DNA of 64,000 nucleotides from Dactylis glomerata (GCA_007115705.1 QXEO01000247.1:10482253-10546252), one strand, 5' to 3'; positions 20,457 through 31,786 are shown, counted from the stretch's first letter. Numbers and translations: made by a program. The notes: generated by a model from the sequence alone, not told the origin.

Positions 20457-21783
20457 CATTATGAAAACAATATTTGCTCCATATGATATTTATATTTGTC
20501 CGAGAGAAAAATTAGTTGCCCTGCGGCGCATACATCCTTCGCCAAAATCCTGGATCCGCCACTTTCCATAATAGATTTTCAAATGAAATATCGCAAAGCA
20601 TTTTCCTTTGTGTATAAAATCTGAGTTAAAATTTTTGACAAAAAATTGAATACTCATTCGTTCTTTTATGCATGTTTTTCCCATCGCATCTAGCTTGGAG
20701 AAGTTTGATCGCTAATGCAAGGAAAGATGTTTTGATTTGTCATTAGAATCTCTATACTATATCTATGACACTTGAAGAACCCTTCTATCTTACAATGTTT
20801 ATAACCGTTTTAAGGGAAGTATAGTCCCCTTTATGAAAAAATCACCCCGCAGTATATAATATAAATATTTGATACTGTTTTGATGTGCAAACACAACAAT
20901 AAAAACAGTGGAAGTGCTACACTGTTACCAAAACTAAGCCCGATGAATATTTATATATGTTGGCAGCACTAGCTAGCTACTTTGTGTTACCACAGTTATG
21001 TGCTACGGAATCTTTATACCGGTAGCACGAGCTAGTTTCCTACGTACGGTCTGTGTTGAATATGCATGGGGACGATTTTCGTAGGATCTTGGAATACCCA
21101 ACTTTAGCTGGTCTCTATGCCGTCCAAAGATTTAGGGTTGGGATCTATCTTAGATCTCTATATATATTGCCTTGAAGAGAAAGTGTAAAATTCGCGAACA
21201 AGACAGTGCTGGCCACACTGTTCTTATATATGCTAGGAGTATGGAAGAAGTATTAGACAAGCTCTTCACGGCGTATGGGCTGCACCCATATGAAACTTGC
21301 GTATGCGTCTGCTTAACCATCGTTCAGAGAAATTATGTTGCATCGCAAAGTGGGAAAAGTCATTCTGTTATTTTCTGAGATTGGCACGGGGAGAAGCTTC
21401 AAGAAAGCAAAAAATTTATGAGCACCCTTTTTGAGTTTTATGTATGATTTGGTTAACTATCGACCATATATAGTTTCTCGGTTGCGCGGCAAATGCTTGT
21501 AAAAACACATTAAAAGCTCCAGTAAGGCTCTGTCGAATAAAATTGAAGTGCTCTCAATGAAATCTTTTGACGAGAGCTCTCAATGAAATCTGAAGCCTCA
21601 ACATATGTAAGCACTGAAGAACGTAGAGGAATGTGCAGACCACACCAAATGTGCTGCGAAGTTCAGAGATTTGCTTCCTGATGACTCCTGATGGGTGGTG
21701 GCCGCAGCTTATGCTCGCAAACTTCAAGGCGATGGGTTTCCTTTGCATCGCGTGCTACGGCGTTTTGTAACTTTTGCTGTCTA
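20457..21783. other. Unclassified region between the Gypsy element and the Helitron
   Basis: No ORF with a recognisable domain and no clear termini. It continues the sequence that lay right of the Stowaway MITE before the Gypsy element inserted (7838-7940). ORFs of 60-68 codons here are chance-like. Confidence 0.5.
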
Positions 21784-21813
21784 CTAGATGACCCGTTGCG
21801 CCACTGGCGCAAC
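21784..21813 (-). other. Helitron 3' terminal hairpin and CTAG end
   Basis: Minus strand GTTGCGCC-AGT-GGCGCAAC (21813 to 21795), then gggtcat, then CTAG (21787-21784), then T. The stem is perfect and the 7-base spacing to CTAG fits the family. Confidence 0.7.
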
Positions 21814-23223
21814 CGGCTAAAGCATCGCCATAAGTTTTATCAATTTTGAACTACCAGGATATATGCAACCATATAGCAACACAACTATAGCAAATAATAT
21901 AAATGTAGTACCATTTGTGGTTAGGGTTGATTAATGGAGAAACATAGAAAGAACACTGGAGTGTTATTATACTTGCTAACTGCAGATACTAAATAAAATT
22001 ACAGATTGAGCGACAGTGAAAGCCGCATAACTTTGAACTGAATCTTACAGGCGGCCTACACTCAACTGGTAAGTAAAAGGCAGTTCTATTATGTAGTAAC
22101 TATATCAGGAGGCAATGTAAGTCCTTCGAAGCATGGAATTGGGCGGTGCGAGAGAGCAGGGTAAGACATGCAAGGCTTGGTGTATTCTTCATCTTAGGTT
22201 GTTTCTTGGCATCATCGGTGTTCTGAATCAGAAGAAAACAATCACCTTGTGAACGCTAAGTTGTTCTCCACAGCAGTATAAGAGTAGTAACTAAGTGAAG
22301 AACAAACCTGTTTCTTGGAACCAGCAGTGAACCTTTCTTCAAAAAGTGTCTTCCTCACTTTATCTTGACGGAGTGAGTGAATTTTTTCGCGATGTGGTAA
22401 ACTATAGAATGGCAGGTCATGAGAGTGCGTTTTAGCTATGTGCTAGATGTACGCATCAAATTATAGGGAATGCTTATATTGTTACCTAGTAGTAGATTGC
22501 TCGTGACACGGTGATGGAGTCAATAAGTTGTCTGTAGGTTGTTAACGTCATCTACAGATATAGTATTACCACCTTTAGCCATTTCAAATCCAAGGAGGAA
22601 ATGGGTAGTGCTCAGAATACTCCAGAGTCCAGACTCCAATAAACGCACACACAATTTTTTTATTCAGTATATATGGTCTGCTCATAGATTTCATAATTCC
22701 TATACAAACTCATGCAACCTTTTCTTCTCTACCAAACATCAGTGATTATTTCAAATACTTAGTTTTCTTTTCTCTAGAGATGGCTGGTATGAAGTTATAG
22801 ACAATTAATCTCGTGTAAAGAGACCAATTTATAATGGTGGCTGCTGCACTTAGTTTCTGCAACAATAGAAATATAACCTAATGATTTCTTCAATAAAAGA
22901 CAGGTACACACACAGATGACAGGCTGAAATTCTTACTTTTGCAGATCAGTGTTACCAAGCCTATGAGCGGTAGAACATACATGTTCTCGACGGTGGCTGC
23001 TGAACTCAAAGGTGTGTTGTTGGTCCTCTTCAATCTGAGACAAATCAGAGCAATCAATAACCCATAAATACTGGAAAGGAGAAGTTAAGAATATAGGTTC
23101 ATGCCTGATCAGCGCAAGCAAAAGTGTATTAGCAAAAGCAATTAAATTCTAATGAAAAGAAATGATGACCATCATATCTAGGATTCGCTTTATAATAAAA
23201 GAGAAGTGTGTAACAACAACGGC

Positions 23224-23395
23224 AAGAACACAATCTAAGAGACACAAACGACCTACATCTAATTTGCTGTATCTCTCGTCCAAAGAGAAGTGTGCGTAAG
23301 AACTACTAAAAGAACACAATCTAAGAGACACAAATGACCTATAATTAATTTGTTGCATCTCATGACCAAAGAACTGACCCATCATTCAAACATGC
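23224..23395. repeat. 86-bp tandem duplication
   Basis: The unit beginning aagaacacaatctaagagac occurs at 23224 and 23310, both followed by an acaaa(c/t)gacct… stretch. Divergence is moderate. Confidence 0.7.
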
Positions 23396-23805
23396 CAAAC
23401 CTAGAAAGGAATGGAGACTGGAAACAAGAAAACGCTTGATTTTAATCAAGCGACATACAAACCTGCTCTACACAGCGAACATCGCCCTTTTGACAATTTG
23501 GCATGCCCTGCCACAACAATATATTTTTTAGTATCAGTACAAAGTATTGATGTAATATAGAAAATGTAGATGGACTGGCAATTAATAAGCCTGCAACCGT
23601 ATGTTATCTCATGTCCAAAGAACTAACCCATCATTCTAACATGCAAAACCTGGAAAGGAATGGCGATGCAAACCAGGAGAAACCACTTGATTTCGATCAG
23701 GAGACATACAAACCTGTTCTGTGCTTGCAAGAACAAAGCAAACATCACCGTTTTGACAATTTGGTCACTTCTATACTGAGTCTCAACATGTCCTGCCATG
23801 AACAG
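23352..23805. repeat. Diverged duplication of about 200 bp covering an exon-like piece
   Basis: The copy at about 23352-23515 and the copy at about 23606-23805 share ccaaagaact(g/a)acccatc, ggaaaggaatgg, gacatacaaacctg and ttttgacaatttgg. The second copy carries the open exon-like frame, and the first has a stop in the matching place. Confidence 0.7.
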
Positions 23806-24137
23806 TTTGGTCATTTTATCCTCGCGGGCCACTGCGCATCGTGTGGTGCCCCTCCTTCCAGAGCTATGAGCATATCCATTAGATGCTCTCCATGAACCTG
23901 CAAGAATCAGATATAATAAGTACAAAAATTTGTGAAGCAAATGCATCCTATTATACCTGAAGGTATTTAAGATCCCAAAGACTATTGTTTAAGGAAATTA
24001 TATCATAAATGAATATGAAGAGGGGAAAATATAAATCTTGTAGCTCCCATATAAAGTAGAACATTGACCAATATCAAGACCATCTATCATCTCATTTAAT
24101 CTATTGACAAAATCCAACTCAAATCCTATTAATCCAC

Positions 24138-24378
24138 TACTCCCTCCATACCGGATTATAGGGCAATTGCGTACTTCGAGATAAACTTTGACCTTTAATT
24201 TTAGTCAAAAAAATATAAAATATATTATACAAAAATTATACCATTGGATTCATATTCAAAAAAACTTTCTAATGGTATAGTTTCTATATCAAATATCTCA
24301 TATTTTCTTACCTAAAATTAATGGTTAAAGTTTGTCTTAAAATACACATTTGCCCAATAATCCGGTATAGAGGGAGTA
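24138..24378. mobile_element. Stowaway MITE
   Basis: The element 24140-24376 (237 bp) begins CTCCCTCCATACCGGATTAT and ends ATAATCCGGTATAGAGGGAG. The TA flanks are at 24138-24139 and 24377-24378. It is nested inside the probable Helitron. Confidence 0.92.
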
Positions 24379-24430
24379 CCATTCGTTGGGAAGAAATAGA
24401 TAGGACTTAGGAACCTAGGTATATTGTCAA

Positions 24431-24520
24431 GATAATTAACAGTAATCTCATTTACTACTCATATCTACCTGCATGGATAATTAACAGTAATCTCATTTAC
24501 TACTCATATCTACCTGCATG
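24431..24520. repeat. Perfect tandem duplication, 2 x 45 bp
   Basis: Units 24431-24475 and 24476-24520 both read gataattaacagtaatctca to tacctgcatg with no mismatch seen. The duplication is recent or gene-converted. Confidence 0.92.
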
Positions 24521-25543
24521 ATTCCATATTAAATATCCTCAAATCTCTGCAGCACGGGAAGGAAGGATGAAATCTGAATACCTTGAAGATGAGCTGGTGC
24601 AAGCTGGAGCTCGAGGTTGATCCCACCTCCCACGCAGTTTGCTGTGTTCTGGGCAACCAGCACGAAAGCGCTTGTGTCGCCCTACATCTCCACAGGTGGT
24701 TGTCCGGCCGCCGCGGCAAGTCTCTTTTCTACTACTGACATCAGAGCGAGCGTGCGGCTAGGTAAAGCTCCTGCCACAGCCCATCACGAGGGAGGAGAAG
24801 GAGGGTGTCACCGTCGTGTTGCTGTCTCCCGGGCTCGTGCAGCCTCCTGCGCCTGCCTGGAAAGTTCTCCGTTCCGATGCAACCACATCCGCAGCCGGCC
24901 CTATCCCCGCGCTGCCGGAAAAGGAGATCTCGAGCCCCAGGCGGCGGTGGACGATTATCTCGAGGTAGCACGCCACGCCGCCGCCGTGGACTCTGCTGGA
25001 GCGCCGCCGCCACCTCCGCGTTGCCGCCGTCCTACGGGACGCGTTCTTCCAGCGCTTCCTCCCGCTGGCCATGGCGACCATCCCGCCTGGCTCCATCCGC
25101 TCGTTGCTCATCCTCCACGCCGCTGCCCTTCTTCACCACAAGCGCCCGCCAATGTGGCCGCCACGTCCGGCTCTGGCAAAGGAGGCGACGGATTGGGAGA
25201 GGAGACGAGGAGGGGATTGGGGAGGAGAGGAAATGACTGATTGGGGAGAGGATATTTTCGCTCTTAGGTTTTCACCTACTGCCCCTCAGGGCCTCACGCG
25301 CATACGAAGGCGACGCAAACGAGCAGGCGTTGCTGCCTCCCACTGCCGGACCCGCGTGCTTATAGCCCCATACGTCATGGACTCATGCACAGATACAAGA
25401 AGTGAAAAAAGAAATTACTCCATCTGACGGTTGGAGTGAAAAGTGGAGGTAAAACCGCCCTGTACAGACTGGATTGAACGACTCAGATTGATGTGCCCCT
25501 GGGAGCAGCCTGGCTAGCCGGGTAGGCTCGCGCCATTTATAGA

Positions 25544-25918
25544 AGTAATACACTCCCATATTCCAGTGTGCAGATAGGCGGCAGGATTCTCTTTTCCATT
25601 ACTTCCTCCTCGAAGAGATGGATCGCCGTAGCCGTAGGCGCTCCATATGATTTGATCCTCTTGCGTCGCATCACAAAGCTGGTGTCATCTCGGACTGTTT
25701 TGGGGCTGCTGTACGATCTGCAGGCGATCCCCGTTGCTCGACACGTACAGCGTGATGAAGCGAAGGCAGAACTTTCGCTGAATTTTACTATAGTAGCTCG
25801 ATCACATGTTGAGTACAACTGTACAATGTCTCAGGCCGACTACTGGTCGCATCTGCTCTCACACCAATCTTGAAATTCCATGCAATCTTGGTTCATTTTG
25901 GAAACGACGTCAGATTAA
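25544..25918. other. Unclassified stretch
   Basis: A plus-strand ORF of 101 codons (25568-25873) is present, but it has no recognisable domain and no support, so I do not call it a gene. Confidence 0.4.
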
Positions 25919-26932
25919 GAGCATTTACAGTCGCGCCCTCCAAAGCGACCCCCAAACAGTGCCGGATCGAGCGTATGGGGGATGCCGTCGCGGATTGCCG
26001 CTTTTAGGACGCGTCGCAACCCAGCCGCATTCCCCAAACGGTGCCTCAAAAGTCAAAACTTCTAAAACATGCGAAATTTAAAGGTTTTCATTCATATTTG
26101 ATTGTATTTTCAATTTAGAATGAAAACGGCTACACCTAGCCTACTCGCTGCCACCTCCACTGGTAGAAGCACCCCAAACTGGTATTCAAGCGGAGTATAG
26201 CCCGCTTGATCTACTATGCACTGGAGGGGCCAGCGCCATCGTCGGAAGGGCCAGTGCCATCATCGGAGCGTCGGTTCTTGGCCACCTCGAGGAAGCTTGT
26301 GAACGTCCCCATGTCGTCCTCGCGCTGTTGCCATGGTTGGTAGGAGGTAGGGCGTACTGGCCATCGCGGCGCTGGCTTGCCATCGCCATCGCCGCCTCTG
26401 CGCCCGCATGGTCCTCCTGCTCCTGGCGCCTCCGTTCCGCCACCGCCATCTCCTCCCTCGCTGGTGCCACATTGCGGCGGTGAGCCGACTAGCGTGCAGC
26501 TAGCTGCGCCGCCGCCAGCCTATCCGCCTCCGCCCTCCTCTAGGTGACCATGAATCGCAGGGAAGATTCATCGTGGCATTTTGTCTCGAATGACGCCATC
26601 AACGCCCTCTGCTCGGCAGCAGCCTCCTTGGCTTCACGGGACGTCTCACCTTCCCTCGCCTTGGGAACTGCCATCGCCATTAAGGCAAAGTTGTGTCATT
26701 TCCGATCGTGCAGCTGACGAGACGGGCCCGCGAGGCGCGAAGCGTATCCGCGAAGAATCCGACGTCCCCGCAGCGTCCCCCGTATGGTGGGGATGGACTG
26801 GGGGCGCTGGACACCGTATTGAGCTGCGCTAGACCAAAAAGGCTTTGGGGCGCGCGGCTAGGGGAGGCCAAGCGTCCGGCGCGCCCCAAATCCGTTTGGG
26901 TGTCGCTTTGGGGGACGCGGCTGGAGATGCTC
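25919..26932 (-). mobile_element. Short PIF/Harbinger-like element
   Basis: The ends are inverted repeats: left GAGCATTTACAGTCGCGCCC, right (inverted) GAGCATCTCCAGCCGCGTCC, with similarity continuing over CCAAAGCGAC-CCCCAAAC. The left flank is TAA (25916-25918) and the right flank is CAA, so the 3-bp TSD has one mismatch. Length is 1014 bp. It carries a degenerate minus-strand ORF but no transposase. The termini match those of the larger Harbinger at 29785. Confidence 0.8.
26150..26712 (-). pseudogene. Degenerate Harbinger-associated ORF
   Basis: The minus-strand frame reads MAVPKAREGETSREAKEA, then ASFETKCHDESSLRFMV, a stop, RRAEADRLAAAQLAA, a stop, and then the open piece 26470-26186, which is Glu/Arg/Ala-rich. 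The basic-acidic helical composition and its place inside Harbinger termini resemble the C-terminal tail of the Myb/SANT-like ORF1 protein of plant PIF/Harbinger elements. This is a composition and context call only. Confidence 0.35.
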
Positions 26933-27107
26933 CAAACTTGACAACTTGGCATGCGAAACATGTGTCTTAAGATGAGGGGAAGACACCAGAACATATATCT
27001 CTGTAGGGCCTAGGCGGTCGATGCGTTGCGTGAGTTTTCACTGGCACGAATCAGTGGATCCGTGGTCGATTCTTTCGTGCAGAGAAAGGAAGAACATCCA
27101 TATCGCG

Positions 27108-27435
27108 TGTCAGGAGCTCCGGTGAGGCTCCGACGATAATTCACGGAAGAGGGAGAGGGGGAGCACTCGGGGCTCAGATCGACTCTACTGCTAAAACTGA
27201 AAGTAAACGAGACAAGAACAAATCTGGTTTTTGGATTTCTTGATCCTCCCATCCACCCCACTCATGCCTTTATATCGAAAGCATGAGCTTAATCATATTT
27301 ACAATAATGCCCTTGTCCAAAATCAGACACTGAATTACAAAACGAGGGTGAAATGGTATCTTGGTTCTCGGTGTCGATCTTCAGTTACGAAGTATTCTTC
27401 AGGTTCAGAGGAGGAAGGGTGTGTAGCTCCTGACA
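27108..27435 (-). repeat. 3' LTR of a truncated Gypsy element
   Basis: On the minus strand it starts at 27435 TGTCAGGAGC and ends at 27108 GCTCCTGACA, a perfect 10-bp terminal inversion. A polypurine tract (TTAAAGGGGGGAAC) immediately precedes it. Length is 328 bp. Confidence 0.75.
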
Positions 27436-27960
27436 GTTCCCCCCTTTAACTTAAGACGCCACGGCTTGAAAGTCGGGAAATGTTGATTGGATGAATGCCG
27501 CATCTTCCCAGGTAGCTTCTTCCTCCGTTAACGAGTACCATTGGATAAGCGATTGAGCTACTGCAACATCATAATCACCAGCAGACCCTGGGAACTAGTC
27601 TGCGCTGCAAGATAGCAATTGGAAATGTTTTGATCTTACCGGTGGTGGTGACGAGTGGCAGAGAAGGGTTTGGTACACCATGGGGTCCAAGAGGTTTCTT
27701 CAATTGATTGGCATGGAAGACGTCGTCAAGTTGAAGTACCCGTAGGTAGGCAGAGGCTGCAGCTTATTAGCTCGGGAGCCTTTGAAGAATGTGGAAGGGA
27801 CCATACCATTTGGAGCTGAGTTTCATGGGGTTTTGGCCGAGGGCTGTTTCTCGTTGTGGCATCGTCTTTAAATAGACCATGTCACCAACAGAGAATGTTC
27901 TCTCTGTACTATGCTTGCGAGGGAGCTCAGTGATCGCCTTTTGCTGCGCCGTGCCGTTGC
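27436..27960 (-). pseudogene. Integrase C-terminus and chromodomain of a Gypsy chromovirus
   Basis: The minus-strand frame from 27960 reads KHSTERTFSVGDMVYLKT, then KLSSKWYGPFHILQRL. This is the GPY/F module of Ty3/Gypsy integrase. After a stop the remnants VFHANQLKK(P/H)LGP-like and, near 27560-27500, IQWYSLTEEEATWED match the chromodomain that ends chromovirus integrases. The LTR follows directly. The rest of the element is missing, and the break lies about 45 bp from the TATA box of the RING gene. Confidence 0.8.
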
Positions 27961-28004
27961 GGTGAAGCCTGAGAGCGATCCATCGAACCCACCAGGCCGG
28001 CTCC

Positions 28005-28012
28005 TTTATATA
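28005..28012 (+). promoter_or_regulatory. TATA box of the RING-H2 gene
   Basis: TTTATATA in ctccTTTATATAcggcc, 215 bp upstream of the chosen ATG, leaving a leader of about 185 bases. Confidence 0.6.
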
Positions 28013-28226
28013 CGGCCAGCTCCGCGCCATTTTGCCCCAGCAGAGACAAAAAGAAACACACTTGCACATCTTGACCCCGCTTACTTCCACCGGCAGCCAA
28101 CGCCAAGCCCCCACTGCGTCGCGTGCACCCCGCACAGATCCTGGTGCAGTTGCGGCTGCGGTTACTCCGGCGACGAGGCCGGTCCAGAAGCCATTCTCGT
28201 CCACACCAGAGAGCAGAGTCCGCAGC

Positions 28227-28760
28227 ATGAACGCGCCCACCTCATGGCTGTTCGCGGACAACTCGAGGTACAGCACCCGGTCGCGGCTGCTCTTCATGGG
28301 CCTCTCCTTCGCCATCGGCATCTCCACCTTCCTCCTCTACCTCGCCGTCTGGTACGCCTGCACCCGCCGCCGCCGAAGCGCCACGGCGCGCGCCGCGGGC
28401 TTCGCGTTGGATCTGGAGGCGCCGGGGTCCGACCGCGGCGGCATGAGCGACGCCGCGATCGCCGCGCTCCCGACCTTCACGTACGAGCTCCCCGCCGAGG
28501 CCGTGCCCGGGGCCGATGACAAGGACGCGCAGGCGGATTGCGCGGTGTGCCTGGGTCAGGTGGAGTCCGGCGAGACGGTGCGGCGCCTCCCCAAGTGCGC
28601 GCATTTGTTCCACGCCGAGTGCGTGGACGCCTGGCTGAGCGCGCACTCCACCTGCCCCATGTGCCGCGCCGCCGTCGGCACGCCCGCCGCCGCATCCGCC
28701 AAGAAGAACGGCACCGCCGCCCCGGCGGACGGGACGGCGGAGGCGCTGCCACCTGTCTAG
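28227..28760 (+). CDS. ATL-type RING-H2 E3 ubiquitin ligase
   Basis: 177 codons, intronless, as usual for the ATL family. The start at 28227 (MNAPTSWLF) is chosen because the upstream in-frame ATG at 28032 adds a 65-residue segment without family features that covers the leader. Residues about 21-44 (LLFMGLSFAIGISTFLLYLA) form one membrane helix, followed by a basic stop-transfer RRRR. A GLD-like segment (MSDAAIAALPTFTYE) precedes the RING-H2: Cys-AV-Cys, 15 residues, then CAHLFHAEC, then CPMC, with the Trp in DAWL that contacts E2 enzymes. All eight zinc ligands are present. The product would sit in a membrane with its RING in the cytosol and transfer ubiquitin to unknown substrates. It is the only intact-looking host gene here. 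Confidence 0.85.
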   Translation: MNAPTSWLFADNSRYSTRSRLLFMGLSFAIGISTFLLYLAVWYACTRRRRSATARAAGFALDLEAPGSDRGGMSDAAIAALPTFTYELPAEAVPGADDKDAQADCAVCLGQVESGETVRRLPKCAHLFHAECVDAWLSAHSTCPMCRAAVGTPAAASAKKNGTAAPADGTAEALPPV

Positions 28761-29781
28761 GCTGACGTGGCTGGACGTGCGCCTAGCTTCATCGGGAAGA
28801 GTGTGCTGATAGCTAGCTAGAAGGTGATTGACATAGGAGGACGGTATAGAGGCGTATTCGAGGCGTCGATTTATTTAATTTGGTTTTCGTAGTAGTATAC
28901 GTACGTGTACAGGTGTATCTGTGACGTCGATTGCTCTGGTATTTGTACCAGCTACTGTACAGTTATTCTGATTGAAATATTGAATGAATGAATCTACTGT
29001 ACTAGGGGACGTGCTGTAGCGCAGCGCAATCTTGTCGTAAGCGTCCACCTTTTGAACGGAAACCTTCTCGACTCTTCCGCGCGCGGCCGGGGTCGCCAAC
29101 ATCCACCAGTGTCTCCGTGACTCCGTCGCCCTCTCTCGACCGGGGTCTCGGTTGACGGCTTGACGCGCGCACCAACGTGCGTATATATGTCAACTCCCGC
29201 GCGACGCCAGCTTCCACTAGAGTGCGAAACCGCGGCACCAGCCGAGAGCCGACTGCTTTTGCAAGGTGAACATCTTCGAGGCGTTTTCCAGCCGGGACGT
29301 CGTCCGTAAACTTGTCTTACCCTTTTAGTACTCTCTACTAACTGTTTTTAACATGATATATCTAGATTATTTTAATAACTAGATACTTATAGATAAGTAC
29401 TAGTGGTCGGAGGAAGTAGATTGTTTTCGTTGGAAGTACGAGTATTTTTAAACTTTACCTGCAGACAGGGAGGTGCTGTGCCGCGTGTCAGGTCTCTAGC
29501 GGTATGAAACCCGGTGGAATCATAATATGCGATGGGAGACTCGCCTGCCTGACCCTAACGTAGTTTATTTCTGGCTTTCGCAAAGCGGCCGACGCCTTCA
29601 CCGACTCCGTTTTGTATTGCAGCCCGCGCATTTGGCATCTCCAGCTGTGAGTATATTGCTCGATGCCAGGAAGCTCTGTGTATTTATTGCTGCTGCCTCA
29701 AGCTGATGGGAAGGTGGCAACTACGAGCTGCTAGTGGTACATCAGAGGTACACGCAATTCATCCATTGAGCAAGCAAAGCG
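28761..29781. other. 3' UTR of the RING gene and unclassified flank
   Basis: The first 250 bases or so are likely 3' UTR (an AATGAATGAATG tract near 28980 may serve for polyadenylation). The rest is low-coding with no repeat termini seen. It ends at the TAA target site of the Harbinger element. Confidence 0.5.
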
Positions 29782-30231
29782 TAAGAGCATCTCCAGTCGC
29801 TCACTTAAAGGTCTCCAAACCTCGTTTGGGGGCGCCGATGCAGAAAATCACACCTATTCGTGGCTCCCAAAATACTTTTTCATCTGGTGCGGTGCAAAGA
29901 TTCGTCCGGCACCCTGTGGAAACCCAGCGCACGGGGTGGCGAGCAGGGGCGTCGGCTACGCCTCAAAACTCTTTAGGCCAGCCCTGCCGGTGAGAGGAGC
30001 TAGTTTTTTCCCAATTCGGCCACCCCATCTCGCCTACCTCTAGTAGATTGCCGCCGTGCTGCCTCGACGCATGTTTCTCGGCAAACCAGTTCTTCCACCA
30101 AAATCGGCGCAGCACCACGCCATATCTCACCGCCTGACACCTTTATGTGGTGTTGCACCGTCCCGCTGGGCATTCCCGCGGCCGCATCACCGCCACCTTG
30201 CACACGAGGTGTTCGGCGATTTGCCGAAACC

Positions 30232-31563
30232 ATGGACGAGCTCATGAACTCTAACGACGAGGCTATGTTCGCCAGTCTGATGGAGGAGGAAGCTGAGATT
30301 GCCGTCGGCAACGGTGATGAGCATTTGATGATGATGTCTTGCCTCATGGCGATGTACGCAAGAGATGATGCAAAGCTGCGGCGAGGAGGGTCGGCGCCTG
30401 GATGCCGCAAGATCAAGCCGAGGCAACGGTTGGAAGGATATTGCATTCTCTTCGCCGACTACTTTGCCGATGACCCTTTGCACGACGATGTGGTATTTCG
30501 GCACCGTTTCCGAATAAGTCGGAAGCTCTTCCTTGAGATTGTCTATGCCGCTCGGAGTTGCGACAAATACTTCATATGCAAGAAGGATTGCACCGATATG
30601 GTTGGTTTTTCCTCACTTCAGAAGTGCACTGCTGCTTTGATGATGCTTGCAGATGGAGCTTCAGGTGATGCACAGAATGATTACATACGCATGGTCGAGT
30701 CAATGGCCATGGAGTGCATGTGTAGGTTCTGCAGGGCAGTGGAGGGCAGTGGTGTGGGTGTTTGGACCAGACTACACGAGAACACCCAATGAAGAAGACA
30801 CTGCTCGGATCCTTGCCCAGAATGAAGGGCGAGGATTTCCTGGGATGCTGGGTAGCATCGAATGCATGCATTGGAAATGGTAGAACTACCTGTTTGCTGG
30901 GCAGGGTATGTACAAAGGTCACAAACGAGGTTGTAGTGTTGTACTAGAGGCTGTGGACGATCATGATATGTGGATTTGGCATACTTTCTTCAGTATGGCA
31001 ATATCTCACAATGACATCAATGCACTGCAGTACTCGAATGTGTTCTCCCGGCTAGTTGAAGGCCATGCTCCTCCGGTGAACTTTGTGATCACCCTGCAAA
31101 AGGATACAACAAAGGATACTATTTGGCGGGAGGCATCTATCCAAGATGTGCAACATTTGTGAAGACAATCACATGCGCTGTGCTAGGAGGTAAAAAGTCT
31201 TGGTTTGTGTAGTATCAGGAGGCTTGTAGGAAGGAAGTTGAGTGAGCATTTGGTGTGCTCCATGCTCGATTCGCTATTGTCTGGTTTCCTACACTTACCT
31301 GGTCGAAAGATCAGATGTGGGAGATCATGGATCCATGTGTGACCACGCACAATATGATCATTGAGAGTGAGCGGGAGCATCCGGTAATTGACACTGAACT
31401 GTATCACCGATAGGGCCCTCCTGTGACTCTTGATCAACACGTGCCTACCGCATTTGCTGCTTTTATTGCCATGCGTCAAGAAATTCGAGATGTGGATACC
31501 CATAGCCAACTGCAAGAAGATTTGGTGGAGTATTTGTGGATGTTCAAAGGAAACAACGCCTAG
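30232..31563 (+). pseudogene. PIF/Harbinger transposase (DDE nuclease, ALP1-like)
   Basis: The start ATG at 30232 reads MDELMNSNDEAMFASL. Family motifs follow in order: FRHRFRISRKLFLEIV, VGFSSLQKCTAALMMLADG, MECMCRFCRAV, then in a shifted frame FGPDYTRTPNEEDTARIL, GRGFPGMLGSIECMHWKW, a TAG at 30881, then GCSVVLEAVDDHDMWIWH, HNDINALQYS and LVEGHAPPVNFVI. The end MRQEIRD…LVEYLWMFKGNNA stops at 31563. The DCMHW-type catalytic Asp is Glu here (IECMHW). Frameshifts near 30750 and 30900-31150, plus the stop, make it inactive. In plants these nucleases act with a Myb-like ORF1 partner. Confidence 0.88.
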
Positions 31564-31786
31564 CTTTTTGTATTCTATTTATTTGGATTTCAAACTATTT
31601 ATTATTTGGGTGTATGAACTATGCTTTGAATAGTTTATATGGATCTAGCGACGCTATTTCGTGCCGACTCAGTGCAGTGGCGGTAATGGCACTTTTCAAA
31701 AATTTGGGCCGAATCTACTCTAATTTGGGCCTCTTTGGGCTTTCGGGGCGCCGTATAGAGGCGAAGTTGGGACACCGCTGCCCCCC

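Larger units (their letters stand above)
22306..25113 (-). pseudogene. Decayed multi-exon gene inside the Helitron
   Basis: On the minus strand there are several exon-like pieces bounded by plausible splice sites. One is a GC-rich first exon with an ATG near 25111 (MSNERMEPGGMVAMASG…, about 117 codons to 24758). Another ends at 24590 with CAAG then GTATTC. A third, near 23895-23720 (GSWRASNGYAHSSGRRG…), ends AACAG then GTTTG. A fourth, around 23040-22937 (IEEDQQHTFEFSSHRREHV), ends AAAAG then GTAAGA. A short piece lies near 22340-22306 (FEERFTAGSKKQ). I recognise no domain and cannot name the gene. Tandem duplication of the middle part and a Stowaway insertion argue that it is not functional. 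It may be a captured host gene. Confidence 0.35.
21784..25543 (-). mobile_element. Probable Helitron carrying a decayed gene
   Basis: Read on the minus strand, the 3' end is a perfect 8-bp hairpin with a 3-base loop, then 7 bases, then CTAG, followed by T outside. This is the Helitron 3' terminus rule. A candidate 5' end, TCTATAAATGGCGCG, lies at 25543. It starts with TC as expected, but the flanking base is T rather than the usual A, so the 5' boundary is tentative. No Rep/helicase is seen, so it would be non-autonomous. It contains a Stowaway MITE (24140-24376) and exon-like pieces on the minus strand. Confidence 0.55.

Noticed and set aside
24617..25240. 207-codon plus-strand ORF in GC-rich sequence
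   Set aside because: Opposite strand to the exon-like series, Pro/Ala/Arg-rich with no domain. Several overlapping frames are open here because stops are rare in GC-rich DNA.
28032..28226. Upstream in-frame start for the RING-H2 gene
   Set aside because: It would add 65 residues of leader-derived sequence starting close to the TATA box. ATL proteins normally begin shortly before the membrane helix.
27767..28327. Single 186-codon minus-strand protein
   Set aside because: Only the C-terminal third is Gypsy integrase. The N-terminal part is the reverse of the RING gene leader and is open by chance.
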